A stretch of DNA of 64,000 bases, taken from positions 62,001 to 126,000 of the forward strand of contig NZ_WXTX01000001.1 in assembly GCF_009848685.1 (NCBI RefSeq), in the 5' to 3' direction. How positions within the stretch are numbered: the first letter of the stretch is position 1; each line of letters begins with the position of its first letter. The stretch comes from Andreprevotia sp. IGB-42. GTDB taxonomy: Bacteria; Pseudomonadota; Gammaproteobacteria; Burkholderiales; Chitinibacteraceae. Under the pieces are notes generated by a model. That model made no database searches and was not told the origin of the DNA. It saw nothing but the letters and a program-made list of their open reading frames with translations. Shown here one piece after another: positions 16,800 through 25,609 of the stretch. The position numbers were made by a program, and so were the translations under genes.

Positions 16800-19556
16800 T
16801 CACAGCGTATCGAGCAAGCCGCGTGCCTCTTGCTGCTGGCCCGCATTCCCCTCGCCGATGGCTTCCTGCAGGATCTCTCGTGCACCTTCAACGTCGCCCA
16901 TGTCGATATAGGCCTTGGCCAGATCGATCTTGGTCTGCACCGGATCATCACCGGCAAAGTCCGCATGCTCGTCAACCGGCTGCAGCGCGCTTGCAGTCAG
17001 TGCATTATCGTCCCCCAGGTCCAGGTTGATATCGTCGAGGTTCAGCTCGCCCAATGCCTCTTCAACCGCTTCCGGGCTGGGTTCGGCCGTGGTGCTGTCG
17101 CCCAGTGCGAAATCGAAATCAAGGTCTGTTGCCAGGTCTTCGTCCAGCGCAGCGGCAGGGGCCGGTGCAACCGGCGCAGCCACCGGTGCCGGGGCAGGCG
17201 TCGGCATCAGGTCATCCAGCGAGAAATCCAGATCGCTATCAGCGGGCACGTCAAAAGCCGCAGCGGCCGGCGCATCGACAAAGCCCGAGCTAACCGGTGC
17301 CAGTGTTTCGGTATGGAACAGCGGCTCTTCAATCCTGGCTGCCGGCGCCGGTACAGGCGTTTCACCCGGCACCACGAATTCATCCAGATCGAAACCCAAG
17401 TCATCGTCAAGCGATGCCGTCGGCGCAGGTGCCGGAGCAGGCGTTGCGGCCTCGATCGGCAGATCCAGATCGAAATCATCGGCCAGATCATCAGCAGCCA
17501 TCGGCTTGGTTTCCGCATCCAGCGCGCCAGGAGCGCCCAGATCGAAGTCCAGTTCTTGCGGTGCAGCTGCCGCCACAGCAGCGGCAGCCCCGGCACCGAA
17601 CGCAGCAGTCGCGGCAAAGCCATCGGCTGCCGGTTCGTCCTTGCGCTGGTACAGCGGATTTTCCGGATCGATATTGCGGCCCATGAAGGCAGCCTGTTCC
17701 CAGATCGGGCCCTGACCGTTCAGTTGCGCATAAAGATCAGCGGCGATTTCTTCAAACGCGGTCTTGTCCTTGCGTGCCGAATAGATTTCCAGCAGCTTCA
17801 GGCGCACTTCGTGGCGGTTCGGATCCTTGGCCAGCGCATCACGCAGGATTTCCTCTGCCTGTGCATCACGGCCGTAGGCCATGTAGACCTCGGCTTCGGC
17901 GATCGGATCGACTTCATCGGTATCGATGGTGCCGAGGCCCTGGCGGCTGAAATCGGTCAGGAAGGAGTTTTCGGTTGGCTGCGTGCTGATCACCGCACCG
18001 CCGGTGTTGCCAAGCACGGTATTGGGCTTGAGATCACCACCGGTGATGATGCTGTCGGCAAAGTTGCCCGGGCGGTTACGGCGACGCGCCCAGATCAGGC
18101 CGCCCACGCCGGCCAGGATGGCCGCAAGACCGCCACCCAGCAACAACGGGTTGGCCAGCAGTGAATCAAGGAAAGATTCTTCTTCGACCGGTACCGGCGT
18201 CGGCGCAATCTTCACGCGTGGCTTGCTGGCTACCGGCTCACTGGCTACCGGCGCAACGGCGCTGGCTTCCACAGCGGAAGCTGCAACCACGGCCGATGCA
18301 GTCTCCACGGCAGAAGCCGCTGTTTCCACAACCGGGGCCAGTGTCGGCTCTGCAGTCGGCTTGGCCGTTGCGGCAGCGGAAGCAGGCAGCTTGCCCTTCA
18401 CCGCCAGCGCTTTTTCCATATCGCGCACGTTCTTTTGCAGCTCGGTCACGCGCTGATTGGCTTCATCCAGCGATTTCTGGCGTGCAGCAGCTTCTTCTTC
18501 CAGTGCCTGCAGCTTGCCCTGCTCTGCAGATGTACCCTTCTTGCCCTTGGCATCGCTGCCCTTGGAAAGCTTGAGTACATCCTTGTTCGATTCGTTCTGG
18601 CCCGCGCCCTTGTCTTCCACCTTGGCGGTGATCTTGCCTGCGGCAGCCTTGTCGTCCACTTCGGCAGCCGGCTGCTTGCCGGCAGCTTCTGCCAGCTTGC
18701 TGCGATAGCTGCGCCAGTTTTCTGCCTGCGCACGGATTTCCTGCGCGGCTTCGCTCTTGCTCACCGCGGCAATCTGCTCGCGATCCGGCACATTCAGAAT
18801 CTTGCCGCGCTTCAGGCGGTTCATGTTGCCATCGAATGCATCCGGGTTGGTCTTGTAAAGACTGACCAGCACTTGCTCGAGGTTCACGCCTTCCGGCTTG
18901 ACCTTGTTGGCAATCGACGACAGCGTATCGCCGGATTTGACCTTGTAGCTGCCCGCAGCAGCTTCATCGGACGGCGCAGCCGGGGTGGCGGACGGCTCTG
19001 CCGTGGTCGATGCCTCGGTGGTGCCGGCTGCCTTGGCGCGCTTGGCCTTGCTGCTGACCCGCGGCGCTTTCACTGCACCGGAAACGCGGTTGCCCGGCAA
19101 TGCCTGATCAGAGAAACGATCTCCGCTCTGGCTGCTGGCGGAACCCGTCGAACCATAGCCGACCGGGTCGAGCAGCGCGGTATATTCGCGCTGGATGCGA
19201 CCAGTTGCCCAGTTCAGATCAACCAGCAGATCAAGGAATGGCTCGCTGACGACCTGACCGGAGGTCACCAGCACATAGTATTGGCCGCTACCGCGCTTCT
19301 CGATATTGAATCGCAAGCCCAGTGAAGTAGGCGGATATGGAATCTGGGCATTTGAAAATGCCTCAGGCGACGCCAGGCTCACCGCCAGCGAATCGGCTTC
19401 GCTGGCCTGCACGGAAACCAGGTCTATCTCTGCCCTGAAGGGCTGGCCCAGGCCAGATACAACACTCAGGCGCCCTAGCCCTGCCGCATGCGCGGACCAG
19501 GAGCTGGCCAACAACATGGCTAGCGCACAAGCTTTCAATTTCGATTGGATCGGCAC
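16800..19556 (-). CDS. fimV: FimV family pilus-assembly/polar-hub protein
   Basis: This 918-residue protein starts at GTG 19556 (GGGGGAG just upstream; the longer frame to 19619 has no signal). A signal peptide is cleaved near SAHA-AGLGRL. Then come the FimV N-terminal domain (LGRLSVVSGLGQPFRAEI), a LysM domain (YKVKSGDTLSSIAN), a Lys/Ala-rich and coiled-coil stretch, and one transmembrane helix (LLLGGGLAAILAGVGGLIWA). The long acidic cytoplasmic part is rich in FDLDLG-like repeats. The C-terminal FimV motif is KIDLAKAYIDMGDVEGAREIL. FimV supports type IV pili, polar localisation and cAMP signalling in relatives. The 215 bases upstream are AT-rich and probably hold its promoter, but no clear -35/-10 pair was found. 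Confidence 0.93.
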   Translation of the reverse strand: MPIQSKLKACALAMLLASSWSAHAAGLGRLSVVSGLGQPFRAEIDLVSVQASEADSLAVSLASPEAFSNAQIPYPPTSLGLRFNIEKRGSGQYYVLVTSGQVVSEPFLDLLVDLNWATGRIQREYTALLDPVGYGSTGSASSQSGDRFSDQALPGNRVSGAVKAPRVSSKAKRAKAAGTTEASTTAEPSATPAAPSDEAAAGSYKVKSGDTLSSIANKVKPEGVNLEQVLVSLYKTNPDAFDGNMNRLKRGKILNVPDREQIAAVSKSEAAQEIRAQAENWRSYRSKLAEAAGKQPAAEVDDKAAAGKITAKVEDKGAGQNESNKDVLKLSKGSDAKGKKGTSAEQGKLQALEEEAAARQKSLDEANQRVTELQKNVRDMEKALAVKGKLPASAAATAKPTAEPTLAPVVETAASAVETASAVVAASAVEASAVAPVASEPVASKPRVKIAPTPVPVEEESFLDSLLANPLLLGGGLAAILAGVGGLIWARRRNRPGNFADSIITGGDLKPNTVLGNTGGAVISTQPTENSFLTDFSRQGLGTIDTDEVDPIAEAEVYMAYGRDAQAEEILRDALAKDPNRHEVRLKLLEIYSARKDKTAFEEIAADLYAQLNGQGPIWEQAAFMGRNIDPENPLYQRKDEPAADGFAATAAFGAGAAAAVAAAAPQELDFDLGAPGALDAETKPMAADDLADDFDLDLPIEAATPAPAPAPTASLDDDLGFDLDEFVVPGETPVPAPAARIEEPLFHTETLAPVSSGFVDAPAAAAFDVPADSDLDFSLDDLMPTPAPAPVAAPVAPAPAAALDEDLATDLDFDFALGDSTTAEPSPEAVEEALGELNLDDINLDLGDDNALTASALQPVDEHADFAGDDPVQTKIDLAKAYIDMGDVEGAREILQEAIGEGNAGQQQEARGLLDTL

Positions 19557-19771
19557 GGTACTCCCCCAAGGCTTATTCGCAACACGCAGACAGCTTCTTT
19601 TACTATCGGCAGGCAACATAACATCACCTTACACACCCGCGCAAGGCGCGGTGATTCGCAACAACAATCAGTTGCAGATATAGCAAATACCCAATAAGAG
19701 GGGAAAGCAATATTTATCAATTCACTATGTTTTGCCACTAACGATCCGTAGCGTGCAAAACCCGCTGCATT

Positions 19772-20725
19772 TCACGCCTGCCGGCTGCCTGCAATGGGCA
19801 CGCCACGCATCCCCGGCACCTGTTCAACGCACCAATGAATGTGCGCCCATTGCCAAATTTCCGCCAGCGTTGTTTTAGCCAGATCAACAGGCGGTTTTTG
19901 GCCCAGATAATCCAAAGCCTGCCAGAGATTTGAAACGGCATCTGTCGCCTGCAACGGTTTGGCCAAAGTCTGTTTACTCAGCTTCTCGCCGGCAGCATTG
20001 ACGAGCACCGGAATATGCGCATAGTGCGGCACGGTTAATCCCAGCGATTGCAGCAGATATATTTGTCTTGGCGTGGAGTCAAGCAGATCGGCGCCACGTA
20101 CCACATGATTGATATTCTGCACCGCATCATCCACCACCACGGCAAGCTGATACGCAAACAGGCCATCGGCGCGGTGCAAGACGAAATCGCCGACCGAATC
20201 GGCAAGTTGCTGTGATTGCGGCCCCTGAATCGCATCAATGAACGACACATTCGCCCCGTTTACACGCAGCCGCCACGCACGCGGGGTACGCCCTGGCTGC
20301 AAGCCGTTGCGGCAGGTACCCGGATAGACCGGGCCATCGATGCCGGCACGGGCAATTTGCGCCACCTCCCTGCGCGTGCAGGCGCAGGGATAAACCAGTT
20401 GCCGTTCACGCAGTTGCGCCAGCGCCATTTCATATACATCCGATCTGGCGCTTTGATACAACACCGGCTCATCCCACGCGAAGCCATGCGCGTCCAGCAC
20501 GGCAAGGATGCGATCAGCGGCGCCGGCCACCATGCGCGGCTGATCCAGGTCCTCCATGCGCACCAGCCATTGCCCGTCGTGACGGCGCGCCTCCAGGAAA
20601 CTGGCGACGGCCGCCAGCAGCGAACCCAGATGCAGCTCGCCGGTAGGACTGGGCGCAAAGCGGCCGCAATAGCCGGCGATGACGGGCGGATCAGGCAAAT
20701 TGAGCGATGGAAATGGCGCAAGCAT
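19772..20725 (-). CDS. gluQ: Glutamyl-Q tRNA(Asp) synthetase
   Basis: This 317-residue protein is a shortened glutamyl-tRNA synthetase paralogue that loads glutamate onto queuosine 34 of tRNA(Asp). It has the class I motif GRFAPSPTGELHLGS near residue 20. A KMSKS-like GEKLSKQ lies near residue 248, and zinc-ligand cysteines (YPCACTRRE) near residue 115. The anticodon-binding domain of GltX is missing, as expected for GluQ-RS. It is divergent from fdxA; the 68 bases between share both upstream regions. Confidence 0.95.
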   Translation of the reverse strand: MLAPFPSLNLPDPPVIAGYCGRFAPSPTGELHLGSLLAAVASFLEARRHDGQWLVRMEDLDQPRMVAGAADRILAVLDAHGFAWDEPVLYQSARSDVYEMALAQLRERQLVYPCACTRREVAQIARAGIDGPVYPGTCRNGLQPGRTPRAWRLRVNGANVSFIDAIQGPQSQQLADSVGDFVLHRADGLFAYQLAVVVDDAVQNINHVVRGADLLDSTPRQIYLLQSLGLTVPHYAHIPVLVNAAGEKLSKQTLAKPLQATDAVSNLWQALDYLGQKPPVDLAKTTLAEIWQWAHIHWCVEQVPGMRGVPIAGSRQA

Positions 20726-20793
20726 GGTTTACGGCCGGCGAGCTTTGTTAGAATGCGGGATTGTCGCCAGAACCAGCCAGAAAAGGAAACGCC

Positions 20794-21117
20794 ATGACTT
20801 ACGTCGTCACTGACGCCTGTGTGAAATGCAAGTACACCGACTGCGTGGACGTGTGCCCGGTCGACTGCTTTCACGAAGGCCCCAACTTTCTGGTGATCGA
20901 CCCCGATGAATGCATCGACTGCACGCTGTGCGTGGCCGAATGCCCGGTGGAAGCCATTTATGCCGAGGATGATGTGCCGGCCGACATGCTGCAGTACATT
21001 CCGCTGAACGCGGAGCTTGCCCAACTGTGGCCTGTCATCGTCGAGAAAAAAGACCCGTTGCCTGATCATGAAGAATGGTCCGGCGTGCAAGGCAAGTTCG
21101 ACCAGGTCGAACGCTGA
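20794..21117 (+). CDS. fdxA: FdxA-type 7Fe/8Fe ferredoxin
   Basis: This 107-residue ferredoxin starts [17 protein letters not shown]. Its two cluster motifs are [17 protein letters not shown] and [12 protein letters not shown]. The extra spacing in the first motif and the conserved acidic C-terminal extension ([15 protein letters not shown]) are typical of FdxA. These carry one [3Fe-4S] and one [4Fe-4S] cluster and act as a low-potential electron carrier. AAAGGAAA precedes the ATG. A TAGAAT box at 20749-20754 is a likely -10; no good -35 was seen. Confidence 0.95.
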   Translation: MTYVVTDACVKCKYTDCVDVCPVDCFHEGPNFLVIDPDECIDCTLCVAECPVEAIYAEDDVPADMLQYIPLNAELAQLWPVIVEKKDPLPDHEEWSGVQGKFDQVER

Positions 21118-21152
21118 ACCAGCGCCCTTCCGCAGCAAACATCAGCAGCCCC

Positions 21153-21182
21153 TTGAGCAGGTGGCTGTTTTCATTCTATAAT
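21153..21182 (+). promoter_or_regulatory. Sigma-70 promoter for rpsF-priB-rpsR-rplI
   Basis: TTGAGC (21153-21158) and a perfect TATAAT (21177-21182) are separated by 18 bases, 65 bases before the rpsF start. Confidence 0.8.
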
Positions 21183-21199
21183 CTTTCGTTTTACCCCTT

Positions 21200-21226
21200 G
21201 CCTGACCGTGGTCGCACTCGGCAGGC
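21200..21226 (+). promoter_or_regulatory. Candidate S6:S18 autoregulatory hairpin in rpsF leader
   Basis: In the rpsF 5' leader GCCTG-A-CCG pairs with CGG-CAGGC, giving an 8-bp stem with a bulged A and a 10-base loop. In many bacteria the S6:S18 complex binds a CCG-containing stem-loop here to repress the operon. Position and the CCG element fit, but the bulge layout was not checked against the family model. Confidence 0.4.
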
Positions 21227-21246
21227 TTAACCCACAAGGAAAACTC

Positions 21247-21609
21247 ATGCGACATTATGAGATCGTTTTCATTGTGCACCCGGATCAAAGCGAGCAAGTG
21301 CCCGCCATGATCGAGCGCTACAAGTCCCTGATCGCAACCGGTAACGGCCAGATCCATCGCCTGGAAGACTGGGGCCGCCGTCAACTGGCTTACCCGATCC
21401 AGAAGATCCACAAAGCTCATTACGTGCTGATGAACGTCGAAATCGGCCAGGCTACCCTGGACGAACTCGAGCACGCCTTCAAGTTCAACGATGCAGTACT
21501 GCGCCATCTGACTATCAAGATGGAACACGCAGTGACCGAAGCGTCGCCGATGATGAAGGAAGAGAAGTCCCGCTCGTTGACTGGCGAACAAGGCCAAGCA
21601 GCTGCTTAA
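21247..21609 (+). CDS. rpsF: 30S ribosomal protein S6
   Basis: This 120-residue protein opens [19 protein letters not shown] and has the [16 protein letters not shown] block, both standard for S6. It forms a heterodimer with S18 on the 30S platform. ACAAGGAAAA precedes the ATG; the longer frame upstream crosses the leader hairpin and is rejected. It is first gene of a four-gene operon. Confidence 0.98.
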   Translation: MRHYEIVFIVHPDQSEQVPAMIERYKSLIATGNGQIHRLEDWGRRQLAYPIQKIHKAHYVLMNVEIGQATLDELEHAFKFNDAVLRHLTIKMEHAVTEASPMMKEEKSRSLTGEQGQAAA

Positions 21610-21912
21610 TTGGATCGTAATCGAGTCGAAATAACCGGGGTGCTGTCTGAATTACCGGCACTGCGCCATAGCCCGGCAGGAACACCGATACAGATGTGCG
21701 TGATTGCGCATCAATCGCAACGAATCGAAAACGGCACCGCAAGGAAAGTCGTGGCCGAAGTGGAAGCGATGGCGATCGGAAAAACTGCATTGGCCTTGAG
21801 CCAGTTACGCCAGGATCAGCCAGTGCGCGCAACCGGTTTTCTGGCCTGCGCCAATCAAAAGCAGACCCGCCGGCTCGTTTTGCATATCGATGAATTTGAA
21901 TTACTGAATTGA
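21610..21912 (+). CDS. priB: Primosomal replication protein N
   Basis: This 100-residue OB-fold single-stranded-DNA-binding protein acts in the PriA replication-restart pathway. It is recognised by the opening [23 protein letters not shown] and by its fixed place between rpsF and rpsR. Translation apparently begins at a TTG placed directly after the rpsF TAA with no intervening base. There is no strong ribosome site, so it probably depends on ribosomes terminating on rpsF. Confidence 0.93.
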   Translation: MDRNRVEITGVLSELPALRHSPAGTPIQMCVIAHQSQRIENGTARKVVAEVEAMAIGKTALALSQLRQDQPVRATGFLACANQKQTRRLVLHIDEFELLN

Positions 21913-21920
21913 GGTCTACC

Positions 21921-22148
21921 ATGTCCCGCAATCTGTTCAAGCGCAGAAAGTTCTGCCGCTTCAGCGCCGAAGGCATCAAGGAAATCGACTACAAGGACAC
22001 CGCGATCCTGAAAGATTTCATTGCTGAAAACGGCAAGATCATCCCGGCTCGCATCACCGGTACCAAGGCGCGTTACCAGCGTCAACTGTCGGCTGCCATC
22101 AAGCGCGCGCGCTTCCTGGCCCTGCTGCCGTACACCGACCTGCACTAA
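21921..22148 (+). CDS. rpsR: 30S ribosomal protein S18
   Basis: This 75-residue basic protein starts [26 protein letters not shown] and has the family block [21 protein letters not shown]. The ATG at 21921, with GAGG 6 bases upstream, is preferred over a TTG at 21909 that would overlap the priB end. It is the partner of S6. Confidence 0.98.
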   Translation: MSRNLFKRRKFCRFSAEGIKEIDYKDTAILKDFIAENGKIIPARITGTKARYQRQLSAAIKRARFLALLPYTDLH

Positions 22149-22165
22149 GCCGAGGAGAGAGAACC

Positions 22166-22615
22166 ATGCAAATCATTCTGCTCGAGAAAGTAGGCAACCT
22201 GGGTCAACTGGGCGATGTGGTCAAGGTCAAGGACGGCTTTGCCCGTAACTTCCTGATCCCGCAAGGCAAGGCCAAGCGTGCTACCGAAGCCAACCTGAAG
22301 GAATTCGAAGCGCGTCGCGCTGAACTCGAAGCCCGCCAGGCTGACATCCTGACCGGTGCCCAGGGCCGTGCTGAAAAGCTGGCTGGCGCTTCGGTTACCG
22401 TAGCCCAGAAGGCTGGTGTTGATGGCCGTCTGTTCGGCTCCATCACCAATGCCGACATCGCTGCTGCAATCACCGCGACCGGCGTTGAAGTGAGCAAGGC
22501 TGAAGTCCGCCTGCCGGAAGGCCCGCTGAAGGCCATTGGCGAATACGACGTGACGCTGGCACTGCATCACGACGTGACCGTCGACGTGAAAGTTGTCGTG
22601 GTTGGCGAGCAATAA
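22166..22615 (+). CDS. rplI: 50S ribosomal protein L9
   Basis: This 149-residue protein has the two-domain L9 shape. The N-terminal domain [21 protein letters not shown]...[13 protein letters not shown] is followed by a long helix and a C-terminal domain. It binds 23S rRNA and influences frame maintenance. GGAGAGAG precedes the ATG. It is the last gene of the operon and is followed by a strong terminator. Confidence 0.98.
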   Translation: MQIILLEKVGNLGQLGDVVKVKDGFARNFLIPQGKAKRATEANLKEFEARRAELEARQADILTGAQGRAEKLAGASVTVAQKAGVDGRLFGSITNADIAAAITATGVEVSKAEVRLPEGPLKAIGEYDVTLALHHDVTVDVKVVVVGEQ

Positions 22616-22641
22616 GCCACCCGGTAACCGGAACAGAAAAT

Positions 22642-22670
22642 GGGGCATCTGCGGATGCCCCGTTTTTTTT
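22642..22670 (+). terminator. Intrinsic terminator after rplI
   Basis: Stem GGGGCATC/GATGCCCC (8 bp) with a TGCG loop is followed by G and eight T, 27 bases after the rplI stop. Confidence 0.95.
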
Positions 22671-22784
22671 GCCTGCGATTCCTGCACACCTGGTTCAACC
22701 AGTTTGAAACAGCATTTGATGATCGATGCGAAGTCCTGTCCCGCTCACCCTATAATGTGTGCCTGACCCTGCCTATCATCAGCC

Positions 22785-24608
22785 ATGCGCAAACTGAGCA
22801 AGCCCACCGAAATCGCCCGTGAAACGCTGAAGGAATTGACCCAGCAGCGCCTGGATCCGACCCCCGAGCACTATTCGGAGGTCTACCATGGCATTGCCGG
22901 CACCAGCGAGGATGAACGGCTGCCAGCGCTGGCATTGCAGATCGAACAGGCGCTGGAAGCACTGCCACGCCAGTCGCCCGAGCTCAAGCGCACGCTGGAT
23001 CAGCTCAGGAAGGCCAATCGCAACGGCGACTGGCCGGCAGTGCCCGCCCTCATCATCAAATACGTGGAATCACAGGGTGGCCAATCCGGCTTGGTACAGC
23101 CTTGGTCGGAGCTGGTGCGCAACCTCGTCAAGCAATGGGATTTGCGCAATCCCGCTTACCCGCGCAACCGGAAAATGGAATCGCTGGAACGGGTGCTGAT
23201 CCATTTCGGCAGCGATCCGGAGCAGCTGAACGACAAGCTGACCAGCCTGTTGCGCAGCTGGGGCGAAACCAGCAGCGAGAACGATACGCCGGTCAGCGAC
23301 GAGAACGGTGGCCCGGTCACCAACAGTACCGCATCGTTTTCCACCACCCAGCCGCTACCCGCCTTTCCGCCACCCGCTTCTGCCGGCGGTGATATCTCGT
23401 GGCAGCAGGCACTGGCGCATGCCATGTCGCAAGGCCTCGCGCCCCGGCTGCGGCACTACCCGGATCTGGCCAGCGAAGCCACCGAGATCGGCAGCGAGGC
23501 GCTGGCGGCCACGCTCGATGCCGACGTACAGAAATTCAATGTGCGGCTGCGCAAATTCTGGATGCGGCTGGAACTATTGAACGACCAGGAACAACGGCTG
23601 TGCGACGGGCTGCTCAACCTGTTGCGCCTGCTGACCGGCAATATGAGCGAACTGGTGGTGGATGACGATATGCTGCACGGCCAGATCGCCGTGGTGCACG
23701 CCATCATGGAAAAACCGCTGGATATGCGGCTGATCTACGATGCCGAAGCCGGCCTCAAGGAAGTGATCTACAAGCAGAGCATGCTGAAGAAAAGTCTGAT
23801 GGAGGCCCAGCATGCGCTCAAATCGATGATTGCCAGCTTCATCGACCGGCTGGGCACGCTATCGGACAGCACCGATCAATACCATGGCCGCATCGCAGTT
23901 TATGCCGAGCAGATTCAGCAAGCCAACGATCTGGGCGATATTCGCCACGTGATGGCAGACCTGCTACAGGATACCCGCGCCATGCAGCTGGATGTGCGCC
24001 GCAACCGCGACGACATGCAGGAAGCGCGGCTGCAAGTGGATCAATCCCAGGAAAAGATCCGCCAGCTGGAAGCCGAGCTGCGCGAAGTCAGCGAGAAAAT
24101 CCGCATCGACCAGCTGACCGGCGCGCTGAACCGGCGCGGCATGGAAGAATCATACGAGATGGAAGCATCACGCGCGCAGCGCAGCGGCAAGCCCTTGTCG
24201 CTGGCGTTGCTGGATATCGACAATTTCAAGCAGCTCAACGATTCCCGCGGCCATGCAGCCGGCGATGCCGCGCTCAGCCACCTGGTGGCCGTGATCAAGG
24301 ACCTGTTGCGGCCGACCGATGTGGTGGCGCGCTATGGCGGCGAGGAATTCATCCTGCTGCTGCCGGAAACCACTACCCAGGAAGCCGTGCCCACGCTGCA
24401 GCGGCTGCAGCGCGAACTGACGCGGCGCTTCTTCATGCACAACAACGACAAGGTACTGATCACCTTCAGTGCCGGCGTGACCGAAGTGCAGCCCGGCGAG
24501 CACCGCGCCAACGTGGTCGAACGGGCGGATGCTGCCATGTATCGTGCCAAGCTGGCCGGCAAGAATCTGGTACTGACAGCGGAACTGCCGACCGAACCGC
24601 ACGCATAG
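22785..24608 (+). CDS. Cytoplasmic diguanylate cyclase (GGDEF domain)
   Basis: This 607-residue protein has no signal or membrane helix. The first ~300 residues are helical and open LSKPTEIARETLKELTQQRLDPTPEHYSEVYH. A coiled-coil of about residues 330-435 precedes a GGDEF domain (residues ~435-600) with the active-site GGEEF at 518-522. An RPTD inhibitory I-site lies at 509-512, exactly five residues upstream. It should make cyclic-di-GMP from GTP under product inhibition, influencing motility and attachment. No EAL domain is present. A TATAAT box at 22751-22756 may be its -10, but the -35 is poor and the ribosome site weak. The N-terminal input is unknown. Confidence 0.9.
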   Translation: MRKLSKPTEIARETLKELTQQRLDPTPEHYSEVYHGIAGTSEDERLPALALQIEQALEALPRQSPELKRTLDQLRKANRNGDWPAVPALIIKYVESQGGQSGLVQPWSELVRNLVKQWDLRNPAYPRNRKMESLERVLIHFGSDPEQLNDKLTSLLRSWGETSSENDTPVSDENGGPVTNSTASFSTTQPLPAFPPPASAGGDISWQQALAHAMSQGLAPRLRHYPDLASEATEIGSEALAATLDADVQKFNVRLRKFWMRLELLNDQEQRLCDGLLNLLRLLTGNMSELVVDDDMLHGQIAVVHAIMEKPLDMRLIYDAEAGLKEVIYKQSMLKKSLMEAQHALKSMIASFIDRLGTLSDSTDQYHGRIAVYAEQIQQANDLGDIRHVMADLLQDTRAMQLDVRRNRDDMQEARLQVDQSQEKIRQLEAELREVSEKIRIDQLTGALNRRGMEESYEMEASRAQRSGKPLSLALLDIDNFKQLNDSRGHAAGDAALSHLVAVIKDLLRPTDVVARYGGEEFILLLPETTTQEAVPTLQRLQRELTRRFFMHNNDKVLITFSAGVTEVQPGEHRANVVERADAAMYRAKLAGKNLVLTAELPTEPHA

Positions 24609-24609
24609 A

Positions 24610-24633
24610 AAAAGCCGGCTGATGCCGGCTTTT
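24610..24633. terminator. Bidirectional terminator between GGDEF gene and rfaE1
   Basis: A 10-bp stem AAAAGCCGGC/GCCGGCTTTT with a TGAT loop lies between two convergent stop codons and is T-rich on both strands. Confidence 0.88.
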
Positions 24634-24658
24634 CCGCTCCGCAAGGCCACCGCGCGGC

Positions 24659-25600
24659 TTAGTCCGCCACGAATAGCTCTTCCGGGTGCACCACGGCAGT
24701 CCCCAGCTTGCCCACCACCACGCCTGCGGCGCGGTTGGACCATGCCACTGCGTCCGGCAGCGTCAAACCGGCAGCCAGCATCAGCCCCAGCGTGCCGATC
24801 ACCGTATCGCCGGCACCGGATACGTCAAATACCTCCTGCGCCACCGTCGGCTGATGCGACACCCCCTGCGAGCGGAACAGCGTCATGCCCTCCTCGCTGC
24901 GGGTCACCAGCAGCGCTTCCAGATCCAGCTGCTCGCGCAGCGATTGCGCCTTCATGCTGAAATCGGCGTCATCACGCCACGAGCCTGCCACCTGCCTGAA
25001 CTCGCTGCGATTGGGTGTGAGCAGTGTAGCGCCACGGTAAGGGGTGTAATCATCCCCTTTCGGGTCGACCAGCACCGGCTTGCCGGCATTGCGCGCCGCC
25101 GCGATCATTTCGCGCACATGCAACAGCCCACCCTTGCCGTAGTCGGACAGGATGACCACGTCGATTTCCGCCAGCAGCTTGCGGAATTCGTCCAGCTTGC
25201 TGGCGAGGATATCGCGGCTGGGTGTTTCTTCGAAATCGATACGCAACAGTTGCTGCTGCCGTGCCAGCACCCGCAACTTCACCGTGGTGGCGATCTGCGG
25301 ATCACGGTACAGGCTGGTGCTCACCCGCTCGGTCTGCAACAGCTTTTCCAGGCTGGCGCCTGCTTCATCGTCACCGATGACCGCCAGCAGACTGGCCTGG
25401 CCACCCAGCGCCGCGATATTGCGCGCCACGTTGGCGGCACCACCAGCGCGCTCATCCGTGCGGCGTATGCGTGCCACCGGCACCGGGGCCTCGGGCGAAA
25501 TGCGCTCGACATCGCCAAACCAGTAACGGTCCAGCATCACGTCACCCACCACCAGCACGCGTGCACTGCCGATGGCAACCTGCAAATCAGCGAGATTCAT
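24659..25600 (-). CDS. rfaE1: D-glycero-beta-D-manno-heptose-7-phosphate kinase
   Basis: This 313-residue PfkB-family kinase matches the first domain of HldE. It has GGAANVARNIAALGG near residue 53 and the catalytic/anion-hole block DVSGAGDTVIGTLG near residue 255. It phosphorylates heptose 7-phosphate at C1 for ADP-heptose, the lipopolysaccharide core sugar. The cytidylyl/adenylyl-transferase second domain is absent, so a separate RfaE2/HldC must lie elsewhere. It starts 10 bases after ugd ends. Confidence 0.93.
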   Translation of the reverse strand: MNLADLQVAIGSARVLVVGDVMLDRYWFGDVERISPEAPVPVARIRRTDERAGGAANVARNIAALGGQASLLAVIGDDEAGASLEKLLQTERVSTSLYRDPQIATTVKLRVLARQQQLLRIDFEETPSRDILASKLDEFRKLLAEIDVVILSDYGKGGLLHVREMIAAARNAGKPVLVDPKGDDYTPYRGATLLTPNRSEFRQVAGSWRDDADFSMKAQSLREQLDLEALLVTRSEEGMTLFRSQGVSHQPTVAQEVFDVSGAGDTVIGTLGLMLAAGLTLPDAVAWSNRAAGVVVGKLGTAVVHPEELFVAD

Positions 25601-25609
25601 GAAGCGTCC

